Assembly (NCBI RefSeq): GCF_016892705.1
Contig: NZ_JAFEMB010000004.1
Coordinates: 248,001 to 312,000 of the forward strand
Direction: 5' to 3'
DNA length: 64,000 nt
Source of the DNA: Microvirga pudoricolor
Lineage (GTDB): Bacteria; Pseudomonadota; Alphaproteobacteria; Rhizobiales; Beijerinckiaceae
Shown here: in pieces, positions 33,529 through 42,371 of the stretch
Layout of the letters: the number at the start of each line of letters is the position of its first letter
How positions within the stretch are numbered: the first letter of the stretch is position 1
Program-made: the position numbers and the translations under genes
The notes under the pieces: generated by a model
The model's input: only the letters and a program-made list of their open reading frames with translations
What the model was told of the DNA's origin: nothing
Database searches by the model: none

Positions 33529-36500
33529 TTAAACTTTGATGCCCTTCCCATGCTTCGCCGCTAACCCCGTTGCGGCCTGTTTCTTAGCGAACTCGTCCGG
33601 CGTAAGCGCCTTCGTCGGGATCTGCACCTGGACGACCTGCGGCGTCTTCGACACGAGCGGAATCGCCGCCGCAGCGACGTCATCGGCGCGGGCGCGTACC
33701 GGCTTGTCTATCCGCGGGTTGTGCAGCCACGTGCCGTGCTTGTCCTTTGTCAGCGCGAGCCCGGCCTCGGCCGCGCGCGAGACATCGCCGCCGATGGAGG
33801 CCAGCTTCTTGGCGAGATGCGCGATGAGGCTGGGGCGCGGGATGCTGTCGAGACGGGCTTGCTCGGCCCCCGCGCGCGCCTCGGCTCGGCGCTTCGCGAC
33901 GGCCTCTGCCTGATCGGTGGCGCTCTTCCACGACACTGGGAGGGCCTCGAACGCAGGCTTGCCTTTCTGGCCGGCGCGCAGCTCCTCGGTTGTCACGAGG
34001 CGGGGAGGGGAGGCCAGGTGGCGGAAGACCCCTTTATAGAGAGCGGCGTCGGCAGCCATGGTCGACGCGATCTCGTCGCGTTTCTCGCGCAGCGTATCGA
34101 ACTCTGCGTAACGCGGGTGGTCCTTCGACGTCGCCCCAGGGTGGGTCGCCTTGATCTCGTTCCAGAGCGCCTGCGCGGTCTTGCTTGTCTCGTGCCAGTC
34201 GCGCACCGTGTCCTCCGCCTTGATCTGGGCCTCGGTCCGGACGGGCAGGCGCAGGCCGGCCAGCTCCTCGATCCGCGCCCACGCGATGCCGGCATGACGG
34301 GCGCTCTGGATGCTGGCGGCCTTGTTCTCGACGTCCAGGACGATCGCGCGCGCCGCCTCGCGACGCTTCTCGACGAGTTGTCCGATGCGCGCAGTTGCCG
34401 TCGGGGAGAGCTCGTCGGAATCCGTCCCAGCGTGCTCTGCCCTCCGGTCGTCCGCCCGATGCAGCGCCTCGGCGATCCCCCGACCGGCGTCAACGATGGC
34501 CTGCACGCGCTCGGCCACGACGCCGTGCCCGCGCACGATGTCCTGCGCCGAATGCGCGGCGGGAGCCCGCGACATGGACCGCGCCAGGTCGTCGTAAGAC
34601 GCGAACTCCTCGCGCGCATAGTACACGTAAGTGTCTTGCTTCGACCGGGTGAGGGCGACGTAAGCGCCGTCGGCGCGCAGGTGCTTGTCTGCCAGGACGA
34701 GCACCGTCCCGTCGACCGTCGCGCCTTGGCTCTTGTAGTGGGTCGTCGCCCAATTATGCGCCACAGCCGTCCAGGCGGCCGCGCCGAAGGCCACCTCCCG
34801 GCCGTCGTCCATCTGAACGCGGATGACGTCGGTCCTGACCCGTTCGGTCTTCCCGCTCTCCCGGTCGACCGGGACGATGCCAGGCAGGACGTCGATGATC
34901 CGGCCCGAATCGCCGTTCACGACGCCGCCGCCGATGATGCGGCCGTGGGGATCGCCGGCGGTGAACATCACGCGGTCACCGACGGCAAACGCGGTGCCGC
35001 CGATGACGGTTTGGTCGGCTCCGACCTCGCCCCGGCGCTGGAGCTCGGACCGGATCGCCGCGTTCAATGCGGCGACGTCGGCGTTCGTGAAGGCGTAGAC
35101 CGCGAGCTGCTCGCGCCTGTCCCGCAGATCGAAGTAACGGTCGACCATGGCGGCGATCTGGTCGGCCTTCGTCTCGGTCTCGACGACGTATCCGCGCTTG
35201 TGCCACTCGTCCAGGCCAGCGCGGATCTCCCAATCTGCCAAGGCCTTCGCCGCGTGTCTGCGCCACACGTCTCCGGTCCCGAAGTTGACGCCCTTGGCCG
35301 TCTCGGCGTTGTCCGCGACGACGGCCCGGCGCTCCTCCCAGGTCATCGCCTTGACCCGCTCAAGAGCCTCGGCGCGTGTCATGCCCTGCGCCACGAAAAC
35401 GTCTTCGGCGTCGGCGGTCTGGCGCATGATCGTCTTGATCTCGGCCGCACCGACCTCTTTCTGCAGGGCGTCGAATCCCGCGCCCGCGCCGATCGCCGCG
35501 TACTGCGCCGTGTCGCCGATGGCCACCAACTTGGCCCCGGCGCGCGCAGCGGCTGCGGTCAGGATCTCCACGGACCGGACGTCGCCCATGCCCGCCTCAT
35601 CGATCACGAGGACGGTGCCCTTCTTGAGCAGGAGCTCGGGCCGGCCGCACCGCCCGGTCTCCTGCATCTGCCTCTCGGCGTTGACGATCGCCGCGATAGA
35701 AGCGCTCTCGATGCCGGCTTCCTTCTCGAGGAGCTTCGCCGCCTTCCACGCAATCGCCGCACCGCGCACCTGGTAGCCCTCCGCCTCCCAGACCTCGCGC
35801 GCGGCGCTCATGATGGTGGTCTTGCCGACGCCCGCCCGGCCCTGGACGAGAGCGATGGAGGACGGTCCCGTCATGTGGCGGAGCGCGGCCTGCTGCTCGG
35901 TGTTGAGCCAGGCGTACTTGTCGGCGATGTGACGGTCGCGGGCGGCCTCGTCGACGCGGAACGCGTCCCGGCCGGCGAGCGTCCTGGCGGCTTCGAGCAT
36001 GCGCTTCTCGACATCGAGGTACTCCCGTGTCGTGAAGCGCTCCTCGCCGCGCCCGTCCATGCCGACGGACACGAGGCGCTCGTCCGCGAGCAGCTTCGCG
36101 ACCGCGATCTCTGCGACGTCATCGCGGCCGCCGGTGACGGCCAGGACCGTGCGGTGGATATCCGCCAGGGTGACCGTCGCGTCGTCGCGGCAGAGGCGTC
36201 CCTCGCTGCGTCCCCATTCGTCGCGGTGGCCGACGAGCAGGAGCTTCACCACCTGGCCGGGATCGGCGGTGATAACCTCGGCGTTCTTGCGCTGGACCCG
36301 GGCGTTGTGCGCCGACATGCCGACGCCGTCAGCGTCCCGCGAGAAGGTTGAGGCGACCGCCGTTGCATGGTCGAGGTGGACCGTGGCCTTCAGGTCCAGG
36401 CCGAGGTCGACGTTCGACCTGTGCTCGACGTGATGCTCTATTCCGAGCTGTTCGAGCCGGTCGTTCTGTACCCGGGCGACGGTCTCGCGGAACGTCTGGG

Positions 36501-37062
36501 ACCAGGCCTCCATCTCCGGCAGCGTTCGGAAGATGCGGCCGCCGAACCCGCCGTCGGCCTTCACCTTGCGCAGGGCGATCATGAAATGGACGTGCGTGTT
36601 GCCGTCGTCGGCATGCACGGCGTAGTGCACGGCGCACTGCTTCGCGTCGACCACGGCCTCCCGCAGGATGGCCTCGACGACGGATGGAATCTGGTCGGCC
36701 GGCAGGGCGTTCGATAGCGTAAAGCGGCCCTTCGTGGCGATCCGGGCGTTCTCGATCGCGTCGAGCGCCCGCTCCGGATCGGCGCGGTACCGGTGCGCCA
36801 GCGCCTCCGTCTCCGCATCCTCGTAGTCGTTCCAGAAGCGCTCTGGATCCTGTGTGTCGAGCGCCTTGAAGTGGTCCGGCGCGAGGATCCCGGAGGCGAG
36901 GGGCGGCACCGCGTCGGCGCTGTAGTCGAACGTGCGGCCCTGGCGCTCGTCGTAGTAGGCCGTGCGTTCATTGTAGGCGGCCGTGGATACCGATCCCGCG
37001 CCGCCGGTGGCGCGGCTGACGAAGCCGACGTTCGTGTGCAGGCGGTGGACGGAGACCGCCAT
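33529..37062 (-). CDS. traA: Conjugative relaxase-helicase TraA (MOBQ / MobA-MobL plus RecD-like helicase)
   Basis: 1177 residues from ATG 37062, chosen because it gives the MAVSVHRLHTNVGF relaxase start and touches the previous stop (TGATG). Residues 1-250 are the MobA/MobL relaxase, with likely nucleophile tyrosine in STAAYNERTAYYDER (~26-40) and the metal triad in VHADDGNTHVHF (149-160). Residues ~385-830 are a RecD/TraI-like helicase with Walker A GRAGVGKTT near 408-416, Walker B VLVIDEAGMG, and late motifs NWATTHYKSQGATVDG and YVALTRSKQDTYVYYA. The C-terminal third is helical. It nicks oriT and unwinds the transferred strand, as Ti-plasmid TraA does, and is divergent from traC/traD/traG. 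Confidence 0.95.
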   Translation of the reverse strand: MAVSVHRLHTNVGFVSRATGGAGSVSTAAYNERTAYYDERQGRTFDYSADAVPPLASGILAPDHFKALDTQDPERFWNDYEDAETEALAHRYRADPERALDAIENARIATKGRFTLSNALPADQIPSVVEAILREAVVDAKQCAVHYAVHADDGNTHVHFMIALRKVKADGGFGGRIFRTLPEMEAWSQTFRETVARVQNDRLEQLGIEHHVEHRSNVDLGLDLKATVHLDHATAVASTFSRDADGVGMSAHNARVQRKNAEVITADPGQVVKLLLVGHRDEWGRSEGRLCRDDATVTLADIHRTVLAVTGGRDDVAEIAVAKLLADERLVSVGMDGRGEERFTTREYLDVEKRMLEAARTLAGRDAFRVDEAARDRHIADKYAWLNTEQQAALRHMTGPSSIALVQGRAGVGKTTIMSAAREVWEAEGYQVRGAAIAWKAAKLLEKEAGIESASIAAIVNAERQMQETGRCGRPELLLKKGTVLVIDEAGMGDVRSVEILTAAAARAGAKLVAIGDTAQYAAIGAGAGFDALQKEVGAAEIKTIMRQTADAEDVFVAQGMTRAEALERVKAMTWEERRAVVADNAETAKGVNFGTGDVWRRHAAKALADWEIRAGLDEWHKRGYVVETETKADQIAAMVDRYFDLRDRREQLAVYAFTNADVAALNAAIRSELQRRGEVGADQTVIGGTAFAVGDRVMFTAGDPHGRIIGGGVVNGDSGRIIDVLPGIVPVDRESGKTERVRTDVIRVQMDDGREVAFGAAAWTAVAHNWATTHYKSQGATVDGTVLVLADKHLRADGAYVALTRSKQDTYVYYAREEFASYDDLARSMSRAPAAHSAQDIVRGHGVVAERVQAIVDAGRGIAEALHRADDRRAEHAGTDSDELSPTATARIGQLVEKRREAARAIVLDVENKAASIQSARHAGIAWARIEELAGLRLPVRTEAQIKAEDTVRDWHETSKTAQALWNEIKATHPGATSKDHPRYAEFDTLREKRDEIASTMAADAALYKGVFRHLASPPRLVTTEELRAGQKGKPAFEALPVSWKSATDQAEAVAKRRAEARAGAEQARLDSIPRPSLIAHLAKKLASIGGDVSRAAEAGLALTKDKHGTWLHNPRIDKPVRARADDVAAAAIPLVSKTPQVVQVQIPTKALTPDEFAKKQAATGLAAKHGKGIKV

Positions 37063-37280
37063 CAGCGCGCATTCCCGAGCTGGAAGCGCTCGACCAGGCG
37101 CTTGCCGTAGACCCGCGCGGTACCGCCGCAGCGGCGCAGGGAGGACGGCGACTTCGCGAGCGCCTCCCCCGGCGTCGACGCAAACACCAGGGCGATTCGG
37201 TCCTCCATCGCGCCGCTCTCGCGCACCGCGACGAGCCACGGCGAAGATTTTTCGTTCTGTCGCATTCGCGTGCGGATCAT
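37062..37280 (-). CDS. Small hypothetical protein upstream of traA
   Basis: About 72 residues from ATG 37280 (ATG 37265 possible); the longer open frame back to 37433 would cross the candidate oriT. The sequence has WLVAVRESGAMEDRIALVF and a basic C-terminus RVYGKRLVERFQLG. The stop and the traA start share one base (TGATG), so they are translationally coupled. Function unknown; an oriT-binding or regulatory role is possible from position. Confidence 0.55.
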   Translation of the reverse strand: MIRTRMRQNEKSSPWLVAVRESGAMEDRIALVFASTPGEALAKSPSSLRRCGGTARVYGKRLVERFQLGNAR

Positions 37281-37331
37281 GAAGCGCAAGTCCTTGTGCT
37301 GACTCGTTTTTCGATAAGCCGCCGGCCGGGC

Positions 37332-37391
37332 CTCACAACGCAAACCGGAGGTTTGCTCAACTGTGAGCACTACTGAACCTGCGCCCCTGGC
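37332..37391. other. Candidate origin of transfer (oriT)
   Basis: Between the divergent traA and traC-like genes there are nested inverted repeats: outer arms CTCACA (37332-37337) and TGTGAG (37362-37367), inner arms GCAAACC (37340-37346) and GGTTTGC (37350-37356). About 13 bases to the right is CCTGCGCCCCTGG (37379-37391), which resembles the nic core of MOBQ origins such as RSF1010 (TAAGTGCGCCCT), where an inverted repeat also precedes the nick. The Ti plasmid has oriT in the same traA/traC gap. The exact nick position is not claimed. Confidence 0.55.
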
Positions 37392-37558
37392 GGCTCGGAA
37401 TACTCGACACTGCAAGATCTTGCGAAACGCCAATTTTCCTACAATCTATATTGCAGCGGCTGCCTAAGGTTTCAACAGAATACCGAATCTATAGGTCGCT
37501 GCGGTTTTTGGTTAAACCGGAAAGTTTTTTGTTAAACTACTTGGAAGGACACTCACGC

Positions 37559-38008
37559 ATGTCGAAGACGACTGCGCTACACATCCTGAAGACGGCGCGT
37601 CGACGGGAAACCGAGCTGCGGCTCCAGTTCGACGATCGCCTCGCCGATCTGGCCCGCGAGCTTGAGGACGCGAGGCTCGCCCGCTGCACCGAAGTCGGCA
37701 ATCTCGCGTCGGAGGCGGCTGCCCTCGAGCTGCCCGACGGCGTCATCGGCGCGGCCCTGGCGTTCGCCGCTGATGCGTCGCAGGCCGACGCGAAGCCCGG
37801 TGACGCAGCCCTTCTCGCGGAGATCGTCGCGCGCTACGGCGGCCGATTTCCCGAATCCGCCGCACGATCCCGGCGTGCTCGTCCGGCGCGACGGGCGACT
37901 GCCGAAGCACCTGCCGGCGCGCCATCGGATCACCCTGACCCTGCGCCGCGCGATGGTGCGCGCGAGGAACTTGCCGCGGCTGGAGCGACGGGGGCGTGGC
38001 ATGGGTGA
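37559..38008 (+). CDS. TraC-like conjugation accessory protein
   Basis: 149 residues from ATG 37559 with a GGAAGGA ribosome site; the frame upstream to 37451 is rejected as lacking one. The N-terminal ~60 residues are coiled-coil (TARRRETELRLQFDDRLADL), followed by an Ala-rich region and a basic, disordered tail. Position and size match TraC of Ti-type plasmids, which assists relaxosome formation; sequence similarity is too weak to be certain. The 3' end overlaps the TraD-like gene by 8 bases. Confidence 0.62.
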   Translation: MSKTTALHILKTARRRETELRLQFDDRLADLARELEDARLARCTEVGNLASEAAALELPDGVIGAALAFAADASQADAKPGDAALLAEIVARYGGRFPESAARSRRARPARRATAEAPAGAPSDHPDPAPRDGAREELAAAGATGAWHG

Positions 38009-38366
38009 CCCGAAACAGCTGGCGCGCAACCTGGAGCTCCGGCGCAAGATCGACGCGGTCGGCATGCTCATCGCCGGCGGCCTCGTCGACGTGCGCGACC
38101 TTGCCAAGGTCGATCAGGTCGCCGGGGCCGTGCGCCGCCTGCTTGACGATCCGGCCCGCGCCGCCCTCGCCAAGCGTCGGGGCTTCGACATCATCGAGGC
38201 GCGCCGCAGGCATGCGGGCGGCGACCGCCACTTCGGTGAGACGCGCCACCTCGCGGCGGCCGGCTACCACGTTCTCCAGGCCGGGCTCGACCCGCGCGAG
38301 GTGGACGTCGCCACCGTCGTCGGCGCGACCGCGACGGTGCTCCAGGCTAACGGAGAAGGGGCATGA
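38001..38366 (+). CDS. TraD-like conjugation accessory protein
   Basis: 121 residues from ATG 38001. The core LELRRKIDAVGMLIAGGLVD followed by RDLAKVDQVAGAVRRLLDDP resembles the short conjugal TraD family, in which an R/K-rich helix precedes a GGL turn. The C-terminal part (HLAAAGYHVLQAGLDPREVD) is an extension relative to the ~70-residue Ti TraD. It overlaps TraC-like on one side and traG by ATGA on the other, giving a traC-traD-traG operon. Confidence 0.65.
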   Translation: MGDPKQLARNLELRRKIDAVGMLIAGGLVDVRDLAKVDQVAGAVRRLLDDPARAALAKRRGFDIIEARRRHAGGDRHFGETRHLAAAGYHVLQAGLDPREVDVATVVGATATVLQANGEGA

Positions 38367-40303
38367 CGATCGACATCGTGCATCTCCTTGTGGCCTCGTC
38401 GCCGCTCGCCATGGTCGGCATGATGCTCGGCTTCTGGACCTCGGACCGCTCGCAACGCGCGCCGCTCTATGCCGGCCTCGCCATCGTGGTGGCGGTCGGC
38501 GTAGCGGGCCTCTGGGCCTCGGGCGACTGGCCGCGCGTGGTGCGCCAGCTCCTGTCGAACCGGCCGCTCGTCGCCCTCGACGAGGTGCGCTTCGCCGTTC
38601 ACTTCGGCGTCACGCTGGTCGGCGTGCTGGCGCTCGGCGGCGCGATCTCGTCGGTGAACCGGACGCACGGGCGCGGCCCGGTCCGGTCGGCGCGGGGCCA
38701 TCTCGGGGACGCCCGGTTCGCCTCCTGGGCCGACGTCAAGCACCTGACGGAGGCCGACCGCGGCTTCATTCTCGGGCAATGGGGCCACGAGAAGCTGGCT
38801 GCCAAACTGAACGGCGAGAAGGTCCGGACCTCGCGCCGGAACGACGCCAAGCTGCTGCGCTGGAACGGCGCGGGCAGCCTCCTGAGCTTCGCCCCGCCGG
38901 GCGGAGGGAAGGGCACGAGCATCGTGATCCCGACGCTCCTCGACTACGAGGGTCCGGTCATCTGTAATGACACGAAGGGCGAGAACTATGCCATCGCGGC
39001 GGTGTCGCGCCGCCTGATGGGGCATCGCGTCGGGTGTCTCAATCCCTTCGGAATCCATCAGATCGGCGCGGAATCCGACGCTTTCAACGCGCTCGACTAC
39101 GTGCGCGAAGGAAGCCTGTTCGCGTCCGACTGCAAGCGCATCGCCGAGGCCGTCGTCGAGAAGAGCATCGCGCCGGGCGGCAACACTTCGCACTTCGAGG
39201 AATCGGCGATCGCGATCATCGCCGGCGGCATCGCGCTGCTCATCGACGCGCGCCGCCGGGGCATCTGGCCGAGGGCCGAGATTGGCGGCCAGGTCGTCGA
39301 GATCCAGCCGTACCCGGCGACCCTGCCGGGGCTGTTCGACTTCCTCAACAGGGGCCAGCCGGCGCTCGACGCGGCGTTCGCCGTCATCGTCGAGGACCCC
39401 CGCATGATCGGCGGCCGCCTCGCCCGGGCGGCGTCGACGGTCTGGATGCAGATCGGGGCCGACGAGAAAGGCAGCCACTACTCGACGATGATGAGATTTA
39501 TCGGATCGTTCGGCGACGAGGCGATCCGGAACGTCACGTCCCACTCGACCTTCGACTTGCAGGACCTGCGCGACAAGTCCGCTCCGCTCGACATCTTCAT
39601 CTGCATTCCGTTCCAGCTCATCCGCGCGCACAAGGCGCTCGTGCGCGTGCTCTACGCGACCGCCGTCGGCGTCATCATCGACGGCGACCGGCCGCCGCGG
39701 GACGTGCTGCTGTTGATGGACGAGATGGCCTCGATCGGGCAGCTCGACGCGATCCTCAACCGCGAGGGTGCGGGCGCGCTGACCATCGGCCGGTCGGCCG
39801 GAATCCGCGTCTGGGGCGTCATCCAGTCGCTCGCGCAGCTCGAGGCCTGCTTCGGCCGCGAGGGCCTGCGCCTGTGGTCGAGCACCGTCTCCGTCGTCAG
39901 CTTCATGAACGTGGGCGGCTTCGACAAGGAGACGGCCGAGTACGTGTCGGGCCTCCTGGGCGACTATACCATTGAGGCCGAGAACGAGACGCGCGGGCGC
40001 TCGCACCAGATGTCCGACCTCAAGTCCGGCCGTAACAAGACGGTCTCCTCGAGCGACCAGGCGCGCCGGCTGCTGAAGGTCGACGAGGTGGCGTCCCTGC
40101 CGGAGGACTGCCTCTTCGCGATCGTCACGGGCGACGGCGGCGCGAAGTCGAAGCGTCCCATCCTGTGCCGGAAGGCCACCTATTTCGACCGGGAGGAATG
40201 GGCCGGGCGCTATGCCGGGAATCCGTGGTACCAGGGCGACGAGCCGCTCGCGATCGCCGACTACCGGGAGGCCGACCGTGTCGTCGATCAGGTCGCGGGG
40301 TAG
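38363..40303 (+). CDS. traG: Type IV coupling protein TraG/VirD4
   Basis: 646 residues. Two N-terminal membrane helices (about 38-52 and 80-96) are followed by the RGxxGDARFA segment typical of VirD4 proteins. Walker A is SFAPPGGGKGTS (~175-186), CNDTKGENY is a conserved nucleotide-site strand, and Walker B is LLLMDEMASIG. It links the relaxosome to the secretion channel as a hexameric inner-membrane ATPase. It is co-transcribed with the TraC- and TraD-like genes. No VirB4/TrbE ATPase gene is present in this window, so the secretion apparatus must be elsewhere or absent. Confidence 0.95.
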   Translation: MTIDIVHLLVASSPLAMVGMMLGFWTSDRSQRAPLYAGLAIVVAVGVAGLWASGDWPRVVRQLLSNRPLVALDEVRFAVHFGVTLVGVLALGGAISSVNRTHGRGPVRSARGHLGDARFASWADVKHLTEADRGFILGQWGHEKLAAKLNGEKVRTSRRNDAKLLRWNGAGSLLSFAPPGGGKGTSIVIPTLLDYEGPVICNDTKGENYAIAAVSRRLMGHRVGCLNPFGIHQIGAESDAFNALDYVREGSLFASDCKRIAEAVVEKSIAPGGNTSHFEESAIAIIAGGIALLIDARRRGIWPRAEIGGQVVEIQPYPATLPGLFDFLNRGQPALDAAFAVIVEDPRMIGGRLARAASTVWMQIGADEKGSHYSTMMRFIGSFGDEAIRNVTSHSTFDLQDLRDKSAPLDIFICIPFQLIRAHKALVRVLYATAVGVIIDGDRPPRDVLLLMDEMASIGQLDAILNREGAGALTIGRSAGIRVWGVIQSLAQLEACFGREGLRLWSSTVSVVSFMNVGGFDKETAEYVSGLLGDYTIEAENETRGRSHQMSDLKSGRNKTVSSSDQARRLLKVDEVASLPEDCLFAIVTGDGGAKSKRPILCRKATYFDREEWAGRYAGNPWYQGDEPLAIADYREADRVVDQVAG

Positions 40304-40534
40304 GGAGAGGGGGCGCTCCCGCGCCATCTCCTTCCCGCCGTCGACGGCGGTGCCGGCCGACACGCTGCTGACGCTCGCTGACGAGGAGATCGCCGCACGG
40401 GCGGCCTAGATCGAGCGCCTGCAGGCCGAGTTGCTCGACCGGGACCTGCGGGTCGTCGAGCTCGAGGACGAGTTACGGAAGAGGGGAGCCGACATCCGCG
40501 ACCTGCGCGCTCGCCTCGAAAGGCCTACGCGCGC
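40278..40534 (+). pseudogene. Broken coiled-coil ORF after traG
   Basis: A frame opening with GTG 40278 inside the traG end reads through LLTLADEEIAARAA to a TAG at 40407-40409, then continues open with IERLQAELLDRDLRVVELED and ELRKRGADIRDLRARLE until it meets the IS5-like fragment near 40535. The heptad-like pattern on both sides of the amber codon suggests one former coiled-coil gene split by a nonsense change and truncated by the insertion. Confidence 0.5.
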
Positions 40535-40735
40535 CGGGAGCTGCCGGACGGCCCGGCATGCGCGGTCTTCCCCTGCACGTCCTGACCTCCGGATGCCGCT
40601 GGCGCGACTGCCCGACCGACTTCGGGCCGCGCACCACCGTCCACAATCGGTTCAACCGCTGGTCCCGACGTGGTTTCTGGCGAGCAATGCTGACTGCACT
40701 GGCTGAGGCCGGATGGTCCGGTGGGGGCTGCTCGA
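40535..40735 (+). mobile_element. IS5-family transposase fragment
   Basis: The frame containing 40558 encodes GRPGMRGLPLHVLTSGCRWR, then DCPTDFGPRTTVHNRFNRWSRRG and FWRAMLTALAEAG, the conserved N-terminal HTH-like region of IS5-family transposases (ISs of the IS427/IS1031 type). The DDE catalytic part is missing: the sequence changes abruptly into the end of the DHFR-like gene. No terminal repeats were recognised. It is a dead remnant and marks a junction between the conjugation and defence regions. Confidence 0.72.
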
Positions 40736-40737
40736 AG

Positions 40738-41295
40738 TCAGCGTTCGCGCCGATAGTGCGTGGCGACCGCGCCATTGCGGAGCGGCTTCGCCGAGACCAG
40801 CTCGAGCCGTCGCGTACTGGGCAGCCCGCCCTGGTACAGGGTCGGGCCGTGGCCAGCGATCCTGGGATGGACGAGGAGCTTGTACTCGTCGATCAGATCC
40901 AGCCGATCCAGCTCGGTCGCGAGTTTGCCGCTACCGAGGAGCACGCCCGCCGGGGTCGCGTCCTTGAGCTTCTGCACGCCTGTTCGCAGGGGGGCGGCGA
41001 TGTGATGGCTGTTGGTCCACGGGAAGTCGGTTCGCGTCGACGACACCACATATTTCGGCTTGGCCTCCAGCTTGACCGCCCACTCGCGTATTGCCGGCGG
41101 CGCCTCCACGTCGCCGCGAGCGACCGCGGGCCAGTAGCTCTCCATCATCTCGTAGGTGATGCGGCCCCACAGCATCGCCCCTCCCTCGTCCATAAGGCGG
41201 GTGAAGAACGCGTGCGTCTCGTCGTCAGCGATTCCTTCCTGGTGGTCGACGCAGCCGTCCAGGGTGACGTTTATGCTGAAGGTCAGTAGTCCCAT
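40738..41295 (-). CDS. Dihydrofolate reductase-like / RibD C-terminal domain protein
   Basis: 185 residues. It matches the YwjB/YyaP-type small reductases: start MGLLTFSINVTLDGCVDH, then AMLWGRITYEMMESYWP and KYVVSST, and the late GVLLGSGKLATELDRLDLIDEYKLLVHP with the glycine-rich NADPH turn. Members are probably NADPH-dependent; real substrates are mostly unknown. It abuts the IS5 fragment at its 3' end, so its last residues could differ from homologues. It is a cargo gene with no operon partners. Confidence 0.88.
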   Translation of the reverse strand: MGLLTFSINVTLDGCVDHQEGIADDETHAFFTRLMDEGGAMLWGRITYEMMESYWPAVARGDVEAPPAIREWAVKLEAKPKYVVSSTRTDFPWTNSHHIAAPLRTGVQKLKDATPAGVLLGSGKLATELDRLDLIDEYKLLVHPRIAGHGPTLYQGGLPSTRRLELVSAKPLRNGAVATHYRRER

Positions 41296-41458
41296 GCGGC
41301 GAGCCTATACCATACGCTCGAAAAGCCGTAGGGCTATTGCTCGCGGTTAATGTTCAACTTCCCCTATAGGTCGAAAACGGAACGTCGCCGCTCGGGTGGT
41401 TGAGTCCAGACCCCTAGGCATGAGGTAGGAGGATGAACTTCAAAGGGAGCTGCCAAGC

Positions 41459-42331
41459 ATGGGTGCTGAGCCGAGTATTGACGAGATCATGGCTGCCGTT
41501 GAGGAATCCGGGTACCTCATGGAGCAGCATGTAGCCACCCAATTAGAAAGCCTTGGCTTCCACGTGACGACAAACTTTGCCTTTGAGGATCCGGACGAAG
41601 GCAAGTCGAGGGAGATGGATGTGCGCGCGGTCAAGCGTGTGGCCGTCGACGAGCAGGAGAAGATCTCCGCCTACGTTGAGCTGATCGTCGAGTGCAAGAA
41701 CACCTCCAACCCGTTTGTATTTATCGCCCGCCCCAAGAATGAACGCGACCTGCGCAGCAGTCCCAAGGAATTCCTGTTTCCATACTCATACGAGATGAAG
41801 AAGGACCTCGGCGGCGGGAGAGGCATGTCCAAACAAGTCGATCCGTTCGTCCATCTTGGATTCGATCAAGCCTATAAGGAGCACCAGAAAGCCTGGAAGG
41901 CAGTGCAGTTCTGTCGAATTGACCGCAAGGGTAGCGGATGGCACGCCAACCACGGCGGGCTGTACGATGCGATGTTCTATCCCATGGCCAAAGCTGTGAC
42001 TGCCCGCAAGTCGGAGGTGCCAAAGCCCAGACAATCAGGGGACTGGAGACACTTCTGGTTTTTCTTTCCCCTGGTTGTGACCAGTGGCCGTTTGATGCTG
42101 ATCGACACTTCGGAATCGGCTCCTGTGCCGCGTCCCATCGACCATGTCAGCTTCACGCGCGAATTGAAGTCAGGCAAGCTTACTGGCCCCTACGCTCTGA
42201 CGTTCGTCCGGCAGGAACAGCTGCAGCAATTCGTCGAGCAAGTCATCGACCCTGTTGCGGCGTTAGCTTCCGACTTGGTGAACAATCGTCTGGAATTCCT
42301 GAAATCGACGAGCCTGACTTGGACCGAATAA
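41459..42331 (+). CDS. Putative PD-(D/E)XK nuclease-fold protein
   Basis: 290 residues from an ATG with GGGAG upstream. The N-terminal helix (YLMEQHVATQLESLGFHVTT) is followed by SREMDVRAVKR, carrying a metal-type Asp, and YVELIVECKNTSNP, carrying the E-x-K element, which is the core of restriction-endonuclease-like folds. The C-terminal half (DWRHFWFFFPLVVTSGRLML) resembles nothing known to me. It is a single gene at the edge of a defence cluster, convergent with the RelA/SpoT-type gene. A solitary nuclease or DNA-repair-like role is inferred. Confidence 0.6.
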   Translation: MGAEPSIDEIMAAVEESGYLMEQHVATQLESLGFHVTTNFAFEDPDEGKSREMDVRAVKRVAVDEQEKISAYVELIVECKNTSNPFVFIARPKNERDLRSSPKEFLFPYSYEMKKDLGGGRGMSKQVDPFVHLGFDQAYKEHQKAWKAVQFCRIDRKGSGWHANHGGLYDAMFYPMAKAVTARKSEVPKPRQSGDWRHFWFFFPLVVTSGRLMLIDTSESAPVPRPIDHVSFTRELKSGKLTGPYALTFVRQEQLQQFVEQVIDPVAALASDLVNNRLEFLKSTSLTWTE

Positions 42332-42371
42332 GCAGTGAGGCGGAGATACGCCCATCTTGCACGGAAGCCGC

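Noticed and set aside
33721..36351. 876-residue plus-strand open frame over traA
   Set aside because: It is antisense to clear relaxase and helicase motifs and has no recognisable domain of its own.
38264..40363. 699-residue minus-strand open frame over traG
   Set aside because: It is the reverse frame of a well-conserved coupling protein; composition (Asp/Arg/Val-rich) is typical of a shadow.
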